From a virus: DNA of 47,851 nucleotides. How positions within the stretch are numbered: position 1 is the stretch's first letter; each line of letters starts with the position of its first letter. The notes under the pieces were generated by a model. It ran no database searches. It worked only from the letters and a program-made list of their open reading frames with translations, and was not told the origin of the DNA. Where the stretch lies: positions 1-47,851 of IMG/VR virus record IMGVR_UViG_3300028873_000029; one strand, written 5' to 3'. Shown here in pieces: positions 37,914 through 45,664 of this stretch. The translations under genes and the position numbers were made by a program.

Positions 37914-38411
37914 ATGAAATTAGTTGACGTAATATCCCAGATCAAATCTGGCGACATCATCACATGGGCCAACGAGACATCATGGATGGACAAATGGATT
38001 TCGTTCTGAACCCGTTCCCCTTACGATCACGTTGCGGTGGCGTATTGGACCAATAATACCCTCATGTTTGCACAGGCGGGAGCCACAGGCTGCGTCTATA
38101 TGACTCCTGCCCTCACCGGAGCCATCACCGCCCACACAGGAACATGCTACTGGATTCCAAATAATCTCACATGGAATCCCGGTGCCGATTCTGTTTTAAA
38201 TTCTGCCATCGGCATGAAATATTCTGTTCTGGCCGAAGTCGAAGTCGGGCTTGATATGACGCCCCCAACAAACGACTATATTTGTTCAATTTACGCGGCT
38301 AAGATTCTCAATCCTCTTGGACTTTATATTTCACCAAAGGGATGTACACCGAAGGTCGTCGTGGCGGCATGTCTCGCGAAGAATGGTGGAAAGATCACCG
38401 AAATAGAGTGA
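37914..38411 (+). pseudogene. NlpC/P60-like (YiiX/DUF830 type) protein interrupted by an in-frame UGA
   Basis: One reading frame runs 37914-38411 with ATG after GGGAGGGG. A TGA at 38007-38009 (codon 32) breaks it. On either side the sequence is continuous: SGDIITWANET before, TRSPYDHVAVAYW after, which together make the DUF830-type start. Later DYICSIYAAKIL supplies the Cys part. So the active-site His and Cys region lies after the stop. This is either a pseudogene, a readthrough gene, or a reading error. The remaining 125-residue 38037 frame could start at ATG 38037. Confidence 0.6.
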
Positions 38412-38490
38412 GGGTTCATACAGGCCGATTGTACCCACAACTGAAGCAACTATGAAGGTTCATGTATCTGCCCATTTTACCTACAACTTA
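38405..38490 (-). repeat. Repeated intergenic element, copies 1 and 2
   Basis: Two elements with TTGTRGGTA ... TATGAACC or ACATGAACC ends on the minus strand lie about 45 bases apart. A third, diverged copy is at 39530-39566. They neighbour tRNA genes and are not part of any. Confidence 0.5.
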
Positions 38491-38495
38491 GACTT

Positions 38496-38571
38496 TGGTC
38501 CCGACTTCTGGTTACGATCCAGACTCTCCTGATTTTCAGTCAGGCGCTTTCACCAGATTAGCTTAGTCGGA
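38496..38571 (-). tRNA. tRNA-Phe(GAA)
   Basis: Acceptor TCCGACT/AGTCGGG, anticodon loop CTGAAAA with stem CCTGA/TCAGG, T-stem TCTGG/CCAGA with an odd T-loop ATCGTAA, ACCA encoded. Confidence 0.88.
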
Positions 38572-38594
38572 ATGAATTTCGTATCCTATTTATC

Positions 38595-39029
38595 TTATAC
38601 ACCAAATTTTCGAACCTGTATACCCGTCGCCGCAAAAATTTCTTTCGCAATGATAAAATCCTCGGCATATCGCGGATTGTCGGTGATGTCATCAATAATC
38701 ACTTCCCTGATCCCGGCCTGAGCGATGCTGCCAGCACATCGGGAACATGGATGGAATGGTGTCACGTAGATCGAGGCACCCTCACAGGCGATGCCATACT
38801 TCGCCGCGATGACGATGGCATTCTCTTCCCCATGGATCGTCCATGAGTATTTAAGAGGCCTCTGGTGCCTCTCTGACACGTCATCATCCACGCCGGAAGG
38901 AAATCCATTGTAGCCCGTCGATATGACCCGCTTGTCCTTTACAATGACAGCGCCGACCTTGCTGGACTGGTCCTTGGATTTCTTCGCCGCATGACGGGCG
39001 AATCCGATAAAATATTCATCCCAATTCAT
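38595..39029 (-). CDS. dCMP deaminase
   Basis: 144 residues. Zinc-binding HGEENAI (His and the catalytic Glu) at about 84-90 and TPFHPCSRCAGSI at about 109-121; the N-terminus with KDQSSKVGAVIVKDKRVISTGYNGF is typical of deoxycytidylate deaminase. It converts dCMP to dUMP for ThyX. The start overlaps the previous stop by ATGA. Confidence 0.93.
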   Translation of the reverse strand: MNWDEYFIGFARHAAKKSKDQSSKVGAVIVKDKRVISTGYNGFPSGVDDDVSERHQRPLKYSWTIHGEENAIVIAAKYGIACEGASIYVTPFHPCSRCAGSIAQAGIREVIIDDITDNPRYAEDFIIAKEIFAATGIQVRKFGV

Positions 39030-39220
39030 TTCTTAAGCGCCTCACTAGCGATAAGTTTAAGAGTTTCTACAGAATTTACCCATTCGATGGCGACAGGCAT
39101 ATGTATCATATATTCTGGATCGAGTTCTGTCGTTCTATGAAGGACTCGCCAAGGATCAATCACGTCTAGGAGACCCTCTTCAAGCTTGGCGATTCGATTT
39201 AACATTGCTGTTTTAGTCAT
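39026..39220 (-). CDS. Hypothetical protein, 64 aa
   Basis: Start ATG 39220 chosen because it overlaps the stop of the 39213-39392 gene and has GGAAAA upstream; a slightly longer frame exists. Helical, RIAKLEEGLLDVIDPW ... PVAIEWVNSVETL. Not recognised. Next to the deaminase by an ATGA overlap. Confidence 0.55.
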   Translation of the reverse strand: MTKTAMLNRIAKLEEGLLDVIDPWRVLHRTTELDPEYMIHMPVAIEWVNSVETLKLIASEALKK

Positions 39221-39392
39221 CAATTTTTTCCAGTTCATAAAGATGAACGATAATTGGACCCTTTTCTTCGGAAGTCCAGTCTACAATTGCCCAATTAACA
39301 TTTTCTAGACGACGAAGATACCCCTCTTGGATTCTTCCTCTCAGTCGCACCTTATCATCAAGGACGGGATTGACGTTCTTCTTTTTCTTCAT
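39213..39392 (-). CDS. Hypothetical protein, 59 aa
   Basis: ATG 39392 to TAA 39213. KKKKNVNPVLDDKVRLRGRI then QEGYLRRLENVNWAIVDW: a basic N-terminus and a small beta fold resembling KOW-like parts. Overlaps the next gene by 8 bases. A short frame but with good junction and composition. Confidence 0.55.
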   Translation of the reverse strand: MKKKKNVNPVLDDKVRLRGRIQEGYLRRLENVNWAIVDWTSEEKGPIIVHLYELEKIDD

Positions 39393-39407
39393 TGACTTTC
39401 TTTAAAA

Positions 39408-39494
39408 TGGTGGGTCACCTAGGTAATGCTCCTAGCCACGCGCAAAGGCTTCTGTTTTACAGACAGATCAGTGTCTTTAACTGAGTAGTAACCC
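39408..39494 (-). tRNA. tRNA-Tyr(GTA)
   Basis: Acceptor GGGTTAC/GTGACCC (all paired), anticodon loop CTGTAAA identical to the bacterial Tyr loop with stem TCTGT/ACAGA, class II variable arm of about 15 bases, T-stem CTAGG/CCTAG with loop AGCATTA lacking TTC, ACCA encoded. Confidence 0.82.
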
Positions 39495-39529
39495 ATTTGA
39501 TCTATTTATTTTTTATCACCAAAAAAGTG

Positions 39530-39566
39530 AAGGTTCCTTACACACGAAGTACACCTACAACCCAAG
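39530..39566 (-). repeat. Repeated intergenic element, copy 3
   Basis: Minus strand TTGTAGGTGTACTTC ... AAGGAACC. Diverged relative of the pair at 38405-38490. Confidence 0.4.
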
Positions 39567-39569
39567 AAA

Positions 39570-39643
39570 TGGTGGAGCGGGAGAGAATCGAACTCTCAAG
39601 TATGCCTTGCAAAGGCATCAGTTTCCCGTTAGCTTACCGCCCC
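39570..39643 (-). tRNA. tRNA-Ala(TGC)
   Basis: Acceptor GGGGCGG/CCGCTCC, anticodon loop TTTGCAA with stem ATGCC/GGCAT, T-arm GAGAG-TTCGATT-CTCTC, ACCA encoded. Confidence 0.92.
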
Positions 39644-39650
39644 GTTCTAT

Positions 39651-40016
39651 TTATTGAAACTTGGAAGTGTCCAGATTATGAAGCTTTCCAAAAGCAATCA
39701 GACGATCAACTTTCAGACCATTTTCATTCCAACTATTTCTGTCATCATGAAAAAGCTGAAAACTCCTAAGAAACTTGGCGTATCGGTTGATATACCAAGG
39801 AAGTTTAAAACAATTTCTAACCAAGCCATCAACAGTAAGCATTTCAAATTTTGTTCTATAAATCTCGTCGGGAATTAGACAGCCGACAGCACACATGGTT
39901 CCATTATTACCACGGTATCGACAAACCATTTCTACATTATCGTATGATCGAACTCCCTGCTTGATGAGGAAGGCACCCACGTAGTCAAAAATCGCCTGTT
40001 TGCTCTTGAAATTCAT
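39651..40016 (-). CDS. Conserved phage hypothetical protein
   Basis: 121 residues. VGAFLIKQGVRS, CRYRGNNGTMCAVGCLIPDEIY is a family pattern of many phages and plasmids (CxYR..xGxxCAVGCLIPD), function unknown. Cysteines at about 32, 42 and 46 could bind metal. Two bases separate its start from the following gene. Confidence 0.7.
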   Translation of the reverse strand: MNFKSKQAIFDYVGAFLIKQGVRSYDNVEMVCRYRGNNGTMCAVGCLIPDEIYRTKFEMLTVDGLVRNCFKLPWYINRYAKFLRSFQLFHDDRNSWNENGLKVDRLIAFGKLHNLDTSKFQ

Positions 40017-40017
40017 C

Positions 40018-40215
40018 TCATTTACCCCTTACTTTCATCTCTAAATTATCAAGGTATTTCGCCAACAAGATTGACAGACTTCTGTCTACCACACACCAGT
40101 CGATAAAGATAGCCATCTGTTCGAATAAATTTCGAAGTAAGTATGGAATTAATATGACCAATCCTATGGTGACGACACAAAATATATACCAATAATACAA
40201 AAACCAACGTTTCAT
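40018..40215 (-). CDS. Small membrane protein, 65 aa
   Basis: Residues 6-30 form a membrane helix (YYWYIFCVVTIGLVILIPYLL), rest polar. No family recognised. Co-oriented and adjacent to the 39651 gene. Confidence 0.5.
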   Translation of the reverse strand: MKRWFLYYWYIFCVVTIGLVILIPYLLRNLFEQMAIFIDWCVVDRSLSILLAKYLDNLEMKVRGK

Positions 40216-40305
40216 TTTTCATCCTTTAAAAACGGCGCTTCCGAACGATTTTCACATTATCTCTGGCACTATGACAGTATTTTAAAAGTTAAACTACAGA
40301 ATATG

Positions 40306-40381
40306 TACGGGGTATTGGATTCGAACCAATGTGCTGAAGTTTCCAAAACTTCCGGGAACGACCTGACTTCCCCAACCCCAT
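40306..40381 (-). tRNA. tRNA-Pro(TGG)
   Basis: Acceptor ATGGGGT/ACCCCGT, D-arm GGGA/TCCC, anticodon loop TTTGGAA with stem GAAGT/ACTTC, T-arm ATTGG-TTCGAAT-CCAAT. The only tRNA here without an encoded CCA. Confidence 0.92.
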
Positions 40382-40386
40382 GTTAA

Positions 40387-40464
40387 TGGTTGCGCCAGAG
40401 GGATTTGAACCCTCGATCTTCGGCGTATGAGACCAACGACTTAACCAGACTCGTCCACAGCGCA
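40387..40464 (-). tRNA. tRNA-Met(CAT)
   Basis: Acceptor TGCGCTG/TGGCGCA, anticodon loop CTCATAC with stem TTGGT/GCCGA, T-arm GAGGG-TTCAAAT-CCCTC, ACCA encoded. Not initiator-like at the acceptor mismatch, so elongator or Ile2 is possible. Confidence 0.88.
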
Positions 40465-40527
40465 ACAATATTTATTATATTTATTACAGAGTCTTTGCTT
40501 CCTGAAAGAAATCATCCATACATTTCT

Positions 40528-40806
40528 CTAAATTTTTGGAAACCATTTCGAAAATATTCTCAAAGACTTCTTCATGAAGACTTCCTCGTAACGATTGAGA
40601 AGGAAATTCACGGTGCTTTCCGTCCCGGCGTTGATGTAGTAACGCTTCTTCATAAGCATGTGAGTGAAATCATTATCTGGAAGAATCAGACAATATCCCT
40701 TGCCCTCATTATAATCCACTCCAATCCAGTTTTCAAGCTTCAAAAACTCGTTGATGACAGAAATTCTACCCATCACACGCGTGATGATCATGCTGTTATT
40801 GCTCAT
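40528..40806 (-). CDS. Hypothetical protein, 92 aa
   Basis: ATG overlaps the upstream stop (TTATGAGCAATAA region) and has AAAGGA before it. Helix-rich with NYE/DYNEGKGYCLILPDND. The gene ends in TAG. Not recognised. Confidence 0.5.
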   Translation of the reverse strand: MSNNSMIITRVMGRISVINEFLKLENWIGVDYNEGKGYCLILPDNDFTHMLMKKRYYINAGTESTVNFLLNRYEEVFMKKSLRIFSKWFPKI

Positions 40807-41137
40807 AACCCAATTCCTTTATGTCATCCCCAAATTCGTTCTTGCCGAGAATCCTATACTTCTTTTTGTATTTTGTCAATGACCATGGATATCTTTCTTT
40901 TTCGACATTTCTAAAAACAATCGGCTGATACCAAGGACCGGGAGAATTTTTATATTCCTCATCGGTCAGACGAGGAAAATTTCTGATATAACATGCCTCT
41001 AGCATATCACACGATCCACCATGAGTTGTAAATTCGTACGTGGAGCAGCCTAGAATCTTTGCCGCCGACTTCATGCTCTTGGCGATAGCGGCGTGATGCT
41101 GGTTTCCGTCATGAGTCCAATAAAATTTTAAGGTCAT
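40796..41137 (-). CDS. Hypothetical protein, 113 aa
   Basis: YWTHDGNQHHAAIAKSMKSAAKILGCSTYEF then polar loops and a basic C-terminus. The AAKIL..S.YEF pattern looks like a helix-turn motif of small phage proteins. Not recognised. ATGA-type junctions on both sides. Confidence 0.55.
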   Translation of the reverse strand: MTLKFYWTHDGNQHHAAIAKSMKSAAKILGCSTYEFTTHGGSCDMLEACYIRNFPRLTDEEYKNSPGPWYQPIVFRNVEKERYPWSLTKYKKKYRILGKNEFGDDIKELGYEQ

Positions 41138-41403
41138 TTGGAAATCCTTTCATTCAGTTGCAATTCCATAATATCATAAATTATCGGTTCGACCTTTGCC
41201 GGATATGGAACAGCATCACGATGTTCAATCCAATACAAATATTCTGTGTTGAATTTATCAATATCATTCATATTTATATTTTGTAAAGACTTCACAATCT
41301 GCGCGGCGACATCCCGATCAATAAAGGCAACCTCGCAAGTATATGGCTTCATCTCTGAAAAATAATCACTGACCGTGGCGGTGATGACGTAGATGGTTTT
41401 CAA
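41134..41403 (-). CDS. Hypothetical protein, 89 aa, TTG start
   Basis: TTG 41403 is 7 bases behind GGGAG and overlaps the TGA of the upstream gene (TTGA). A longer frame to 41424 starts inside that gene and is less likely. Beta-rich N-terminus KTIYVITATVSDYF. Not recognised. Confidence 0.6.
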   Translation of the reverse strand: MKTIYVITATVSDYFSEMKPYTCEVAFIDRDVAAQIVKSLQNINMNDIDKFNTEYLYWIEHRDAVPYPAKVEPIIYDIMELQLNERISK

Positions 41404-41894
41404 TTTAGAACTCCCAATTGCCACAATGCCTCAAGGGACTGAGCGGCAGACTTATGAACGATATAGATTCCACCAGCCCTTTCCCAAAGGTGTTTGTAAA
41501 CAGTTCTATCATCCACCAGAACGTCACCCGGCAGAAGATATTCAGACTTACGCTTTGCCTGACATGGGATAACAATCTGGGACTTGCCGAAGTGTTTCAG
41601 TCCCCAATCGATCTTCTGACTTCGATGAGCCTCCACGGCCTTCGGTACACCTGTCAGGATGATGGGTCGATACTTCTTGACGACATCATACAAATCCATG
41701 GCGTCTTCCATCAGTGGCAAGTCGGAAAAGAAGGTTGGATTGGAGTTGATCCGTTTCCAGAATTCATCCGATCCGCGTGTCTTTTCAAAAACCTCCGGGG
41801 ATAGACCATCCATCAGGGGAATAGCCGCCTTGTCAAAGTCGGCCAGAACCCCATCCATATCCAAGAAAATTCTATTAAAACGATGATCAAACAA
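41400..41894 (-). CDS. 5'(3')-deoxyribonucleotidase-like HAD phosphatase
   Basis: 164 residues from TTG 41894. HAD motif I FLDMDGVLADFDKA with the two Asp residues at about 13 and 15, a helical cap, motif II/III PIILTGVPKAVEAHRSQK, and motif IV VLVDDRTV. This is the NT5C-type deoxynucleotidase arrangement that strips phosphate from dNMPs. A long frame upstream overlaps the 41887 gene and reads as its shadow. It may balance the dNTP pool with ThyX and dCMP deaminase. Confidence 0.8.
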   Translation of the reverse strand: MFDHRFNRIFLDMDGVLADFDKAAIPLMDGLSPEVFEKTRGSDEFWKRINSNPTFFSDLPLMEDAMDLYDVVKKYRPIILTGVPKAVEAHRSQKIDWGLKHFGKSQIVIPCQAKRKSEYLLPGDVLVDDRTVYKHLWERAGGIYIVHKSAAQSLEALWQLGVLN

Positions 41895-42231
41895 TTTTTG
41901 TCCATTCCACTTTTGAACCTTCCACACTTTGATAGTCGGAGACGATTTTACAAATCGAGGCGCGACTAGCAATCGGCGTATCTTTAATAAACTCCAACGC
42001 CTCGGCCTCGGTGTTGAAGGTCTTTGGTTGGCCGAAGGCGATGACAAACCTTTCTTCACCCTCAAGCTTAAATCTATGGCCGTAATAGAATTGTTCACAT
42101 TTATGATGATCATCATAAACAAGAACGGAACCTATTTCCGATCTTATTATATAGTATTTCTTACCGACTGTAAGTGGAAGTGTATTATTATCGTTGTCGA
42201 TACAAACGACTTTATCACCAGCATTAAACAT
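41887..42231 (-). CDS. Small SH3/KOW-like protein, paralogue A
   Basis: 114 residues. N-terminal domain GDKVVCIDNDNNTLPLTVGKKYYIIR with GHRFKLEGE; C-terminal domain FNTEAEALEFIKDTPIASRASICKIV. The two-domain layout matches the neighbour at 42224-42649. Function unknown; such barrels may bind RNA or protein. Overlaps both neighbours by 8 bases. Confidence 0.65.
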   Translation of the reverse strand: MFNAGDKVVCIDNDNNTLPLTVGKKYYIIRSEIGSVLVYDDHHKCEQFYYGHRFKLEGEERFVIAFGQPKTFNTEAEALEFIKDTPIASRASICKIVSDYQSVEGSKVEWTKIV

Positions 42232-42649
42232 TTACTTCCTCCCAAACCGGAACCGGAACATTCTTCTTCAAAACCTTGACCCTCTTATAGATGGTGGCGT
42301 AGTCAACATTCCGATGACCATTCTTGATAAATTCCTCCGCTGCCTCAATTGAGGGAAAAGTAAGAATGTTACCATAACTATAATTAACATAGAATTCTTC
42401 CTTCACTTCCTCAGTCTTAAAATCAATCATTGTATTGTTCCTTTCCACTTCCTTCACTTCCTCATGAAGTTTAAATCTATCGGAGAAATATCCGGCAATT
42501 TGCAGTTCTTCATTCAACAGATGAAGAATGATGTCATCGGAGTTAAATACCGTCGATTTGAGAACCTTATATTTCTTACCAAGTTCAAGTGAAGAACAAC
42601 AATCAACGTTGATACATTTAACTATATCACCAGCCTTAAAATTAATCAT
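42224..42649 (-). CDS. Small SH3/KOW-like protein, paralogue B
   Basis: 141 residues. GDIVKCINVDCCSSLELGKKYKVLK and FSDRFKLHEE in the first domain, then FPSIEAAEEFIKNGHRNVDYATIYKRVKV in the second, as in paralogue A. A tandem duplication product. ATG behind AAGGAA. Function unknown. Confidence 0.65.
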   Translation of the reverse strand: MINFKAGDIVKCINVDCCSSLELGKKYKVLKSTVFNSDDIILHLLNEELQIAGYFSDRFKLHEEVKEVERNNTMIDFKTEEVKEEFYVNYSYGNILTFPSIEAAEEFIKNGHRNVDYATIYKRVKVLKKNVPVPVWEEVNV

Positions 42650-42924
42650 TATATTGTTCCTTTCATGTAAATACCAACGTAAAATTCGACGCCAGACGCA
42701 TTATCATAATGTACATGGAGAAAGTGTTGACCCTCGTCGCAATCTATATAGAGTGAGCCGTCATATCCCCAATTCTTCAGCTTCATGTCATCAATCTTGA
42801 CCACCTTTTCAGACCATGGCCTCATGCAATCGAAATCATGATCGACAATGACGACAGACCCCTCCACAACTTCCGAAACCAAGGCATAGGGACGACCATA
42901 CGTATCTACAGCACTATCAGCCAT
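42649..42924 (-). CDS. Hypothetical small protein, 91 aa
   Basis: Beta-rich: GRPYALVSEVVEGSVVIVDHDFDCM and GQHFLHVHYDNASGVEFYVGIY. Similar in style to the small barrels downstream. Not recognised. It is the first gene of this minus-strand operon, with promoter at 42951-42979 upstream. Confidence 0.6.
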   Translation of the reverse strand: MADSAVDTYGRPYALVSEVVEGSVVIVDHDFDCMRPWSEKVVKIDDMKLKNWGYDGSLYIDCDEGQHFLHVHYDNASGVEFYVGIYMKGTI

Positions 42925-42950
42925 GATAAATTCTCCTTCATTTGAAATTC

Positions 42951-42979
42951 AAAATACCATTCTAAAACACCCCTGTCAA
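42951..42979 (-). promoter_or_regulatory. Sigma-70-type promoter for the small-protein operon
   Basis: TTGACA at 42979-42974, 17-base spacer, TATTTT at 42956-42951. It shares the 14-base stretch CCTGTCAAGCGAAA with the 45.66 kb promoter region. Confidence 0.6.
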
Positions 42980-42983
42980 GCGA

Positions 42984-42991
42984 AATAAATA
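42984..42991 (+). promoter_or_regulatory. Late-type box AATAAATA for the tail tube gene
   Basis: Divergent from the 42951-42979 promoter. 18 bases before the start at 43009, with GAGGA ribosome site. Confidence 0.55.
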
Positions 42992-43008
42992 TATAAAAGA
43001 GGAATTCC

Positions 43009-43533
43009 ATGACCGTCCTATCCGAAAATCCTATCTCACTGAATTTACAATCAGAACTGAATTTCAAGTTCGTGCTCAGACGAGCCCCCGCGACGGAATA
43101 TTGGTGTCAGACTTTCAAGGTGCCGAACATCACCCTGCCACCTTCTAGGGTGCCTAGCCCGTCCCTGAGAGTGCCTATGCAGGGTGATCACCTAGTGTTT
43201 GAAGACCTTACGCTGACATTCAAGATCGATGACCAATTTCAGAACTGGCTCGAAATGCACAACTGGATGACGGGAATCGGCAATCCCAACAACACCGGAA
43301 ATAATTACACCCAGCTAGAATCCAACCCAAATTACCTTGGTTATGGTCTTTATTCGGACCTACAACTATTCGTCATGGATTCACAACATCAGGCAACACT
43401 TGTTTTCAACTTTGAAAGATGTTCTCCTATCTTTTTATCGGGTCCACAGTTCGTGACCAAGGATGGAACAGTGAATTATATGGATTCAACTGTTAACTTT
43501 TCTTACTTGAAGTATCATATTTCTCTTCCTTAA
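43009..43533 (+). CDS. Tail tube-fold protein (gp19-like)
   Basis: 174 residues. FKFVLRRAPATEYWCQTFKVPNITLP, GDHLVFEDLTLTFKIDDQFQNWLEMHNWMTGIG is the T4-superfamily tail-tube family pattern (tube gp19 or a relative at the tail ends). A late box and strong ribosome site support high expression. Second member at 20259-20879. Which is the tube and which the initiator cannot be fixed here. Confidence 0.7.
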   Translation: MTVLSENPISLNLQSELNFKFVLRRAPATEYWCQTFKVPNITLPPSRVPSPSLRVPMQGDHLVFEDLTLTFKIDDQFQNWLEMHNWMTGIGNPNNTGNNYTQLESNPNYLGYGLYSDLQLFVMDSQHQATLVFNFERCSPIFLSGPQFVTKDGTVNYMDSTVNFSYLKYHISLP

Positions 43534-43577
43534 TCCTAGATTTGTGATATAATATCTGATCATTATAAGGAGAAACT

Positions 43578-44012
43578 ATGACATTAGATGAAATACTGGA
43601 TCATTGGGATTCGGATGTCGGCACCAATGAGTTGGCGCTGGACGAGGACTCACTTAAAATCCCCAAGCTTCATGCAAAATATCTACGTTTCTACGCCAAG
43701 GAAAATCTTCAGCTTGCAATGGAGCAGGCCGAATATAAGACCTACCGGCAGGCGAAGAATGACTTCTTGGTATATGGCGTCGATTCCGCCGAGGAAGCCA
43801 AGCTATGGACCCTACCGCCCAAGGGAAAGATTCTAAAGAGTGAAATTGAAGGTTTCCTCGACGCCGATCCTGACATCATTAAGAAGTCCTTGCGGGTATC
43901 TTATCAGCGGGAGAAGGTTAATACCTTAAAATCCATCATCGACATGATAAATAACAGGAGTTATCAGATCAACTCGGCAATTTCGTTCAAACGTTGGGCT
44001 TCGGGAAATTGA
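43578..44012 (+). CDS. uvsY: Recombination mediator UvsY
   Basis: 144 residues, about the length of T4 UvsY. IPKLHAKYLRFYAKENLQL, EGFLDADPDIIKKSLRVSYQREKVNTL and INSAISFKRW align with UvsY. It loads the UvsX recombinase on gp32-coated ssDNA. It is next to uvsW as in T4 relatives, with a 4-base overlap. Confidence 0.85.
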   Translation: MTLDEILDHWDSDVGTNELALDEDSLKIPKLHAKYLRFYAKENLQLAMEQAEYKTYRQAKNDFLVYGVDSAEEAKLWTLPPKGKILKSEIEGFLDADPDIIKKSLRVSYQREKVNTLKSIIDMINNRSYQINSAISFKRWASGN

Positions 44013-45439
44013 TAACAATTAGAAAAGTCAATGAAGTCTACTGCCAAATTCTGGCCGAGACTTCTATCAGAAGAGAAATTAATGAAAGGTTTCGTTACCG
44101 TCCCAAGAATTACCAGTTCGATCCATCCTATCGGAAGAGACGATGGAACGGCTGGATTAACTTCTTCAACATCATGGACAACACATTCTTCAACGGTCTT
44201 CTCCCTGATCTGGCAAAGTTCCTGATAGAAAATAATTATGAGTTTGAAATTAAGGGAAACTATGCAGCGGAAGAATTTTCCGAGCATGAGGCGCTAGAAT
44301 TCATCAAGACGCTGAATCTCCCTGAAAAGTATCAGGTCAGAGATTATCAATTAAAATATTTCATCAAGGGTGTCAGAAACTACAGAATGATCGGTCTTAG
44401 CCCAACCTCTTCAGGGAAGTCCCTCATCATGTATCTTTTTTACAGATATTTTAACCGCCGAACCCTGATCATCGTGCCGACCACGGCTCTGGTGAATCAG
44501 ATATTCAACGACTTCAGAGACTACGGATATCAGGGATCGGCCCATCTGATTATGGAAGGAGAAGGACGGGAGACAAACGAGAAGCTGATCATCTCCACCT
44601 ACCAGTCGATCTATGACGAGGATAAAGCATGGTTTGACGACAAGGAAGTGATCATTGCCGATGAGGTACACACCTTCCAAGCCAAGACGCTGACCAAGAT
44701 GATGAAGAAGACGACCAAGACCAAGGTTCGGATTGGCGTCACCGGAACTCTTCAGGAAGATGAATTATCCATCATGTCCATCAAGGCCTCGTTTGGACCC
44801 ATCTATAAATTCATCTCGACCAAGGATTTAATAGATAGAGGATTCTCGGCTCCGGTCTTCTTCAAGATTTTGAAGCTGAAACATCTTAACTCCTTATATA
44901 GGGAGAATCAGATGAAAATCAACTACCAAGATGAAATAAATTATATTCTGAATTCAGAAGAACGAACCCGGTTCATTAAAAACCTCGCCATCTCCCTAAC
45001 CGGCAACACCTTCATCATGTTCAGAATGAAGGATCATGGGCGGCGCATGTATGAGGAAATTCTCAAGGAAGCTACCATTCCCGTATTTTACATAGATGGT
45101 GGCAACAGTGCGGATGAGAGATTAAAATTAATTAATCATATTGAAACCTTGGAGAACTCCATCACGGTTTGTAGCACTGTCTTCTCGACCGGGATTAACA
45201 TCAAGAAGTTGAACAATTTAATTTTTCCCCACCCCTCCAAATCCAGAATTAGAACTCTTCAATCCGTTGGGCGAGGCCTTAGAATGAATCCGGGGAAGAA
45301 AGATTTAACCGTCTTCGATATTTCAGATGACCTCATAGAAAAATTACAGAATACAACTCTGCTCCACATGCTGGAAAGACGCAGAATGTACACCGAAGAA
45401 GAATTTCCCTTCAAAGAATACACCATCAATCTGAAGTGA
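44009..45439 (+). CDS. uvsW: ATP-dependent helicase UvsW
   Basis: 476 residues from TTG 44009 (TTGA overlap with uvsY). TTG 43994 is an alternative five codons earlier. N-terminal DNA-binding domain with ITIRKVNEVYCQIL, then Walker A SPTSSGKSLIMYL, VPTTALVNQI, DEAD-type ADEVHTFQA (Walker B), GVTGTL, and SVGRGLRMN (motif VI). It unwinds recombination intermediates and R-loops, switching T4 from origin to recombination replication. Confidence 0.93.
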   Translation: MITIRKVNEVYCQILAETSIRREINERFRYRPKNYQFDPSYRKRRWNGWINFFNIMDNTFFNGLLPDLAKFLIENNYEFEIKGNYAAEEFSEHEALEFIKTLNLPEKYQVRDYQLKYFIKGVRNYRMIGLSPTSSGKSLIMYLFYRYFNRRTLIIVPTTALVNQIFNDFRDYGYQGSAHLIMEGEGRETNEKLIISTYQSIYDEDKAWFDDKEVIIADEVHTFQAKTLTKMMKKTTKTKVRIGVTGTLQEDELSIMSIKASFGPIYKFISTKDLIDRGFSAPVFFKILKLKHLNSLYRENQMKINYQDEINYILNSEERTRFIKNLAISLTGNTFIMFRMKDHGRRMYEEILKEATIPVFYIDGGNSADERLKLINHIETLENSITVCSTVFSTGINIKKLNNLIFPHPSKSRIRTLQSVGRGLRMNPGKKDLTVFDISDDLIEKLQNTTLLHMLERRRMYTEEEFPFKEYTINLK

Positions 45440-45599
45440 AATTGCCCCTTTTATGCCACTATTAGTTACATTAAGGTAACATTAAGGATCACTAGGGACA
45501 TTATAAAACCTTAAAGAATTACTGTTCCTTAAAGTACATTAAGGTAGTCGCGTTTGTTAATGTTCCTCCCCATATTATAGTTGGGTAAAGTACATGAGG

Positions 45600-45611
45600 A
45601 ACCTTAAGGTT
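45600..45611. promoter_or_regulatory. Palindrome AACCTTAAGGTT, candidate operator
   Basis: Perfect 12-base palindrome between repeats of the same CCTTAA core in 45465-45555. It lies 25-36 bases past the start region of the leftward promoter at 45636-45664, where a dimeric repressor could act. Confidence 0.45.
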
Positions 45612-45635
45612 TGGTTGGGAGAAACTAAGAGTTTA

Positions 45636-45664
45636 ATTATAGCGCCGAAAATTTGGCCTGTCAA
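45636..45664 (-). promoter_or_regulatory. Consensus promoter on the minus strand
   Basis: TTGACA at 45664-45659, 17-base spacer, TATAAT at 45641-45636. No gene of recognisable size follows on this strand within the regulatory region; it would produce RNA antisense to uvsW's 3' end or a small RNA. Confidence 0.65.

Noticed and set aside
40216-40305. Possible further tRNA gene between 40216 and 40305
   Set aside because: A tRNA-like D-arm sequence is present but no matching acceptor or T-arm; perhaps a remnant.
41895-42122. Long N-terminal extension of the deoxynucleotidase
   Set aside because: It overlaps a clear gene in another frame and lacks HAD features.
43994-44008. Start of uvsW at TTG 43994
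   Set aside because: TTG 44009 overlaps the uvsY stop and gives a T4-like N-terminus; 43994 kept only as an alternative.
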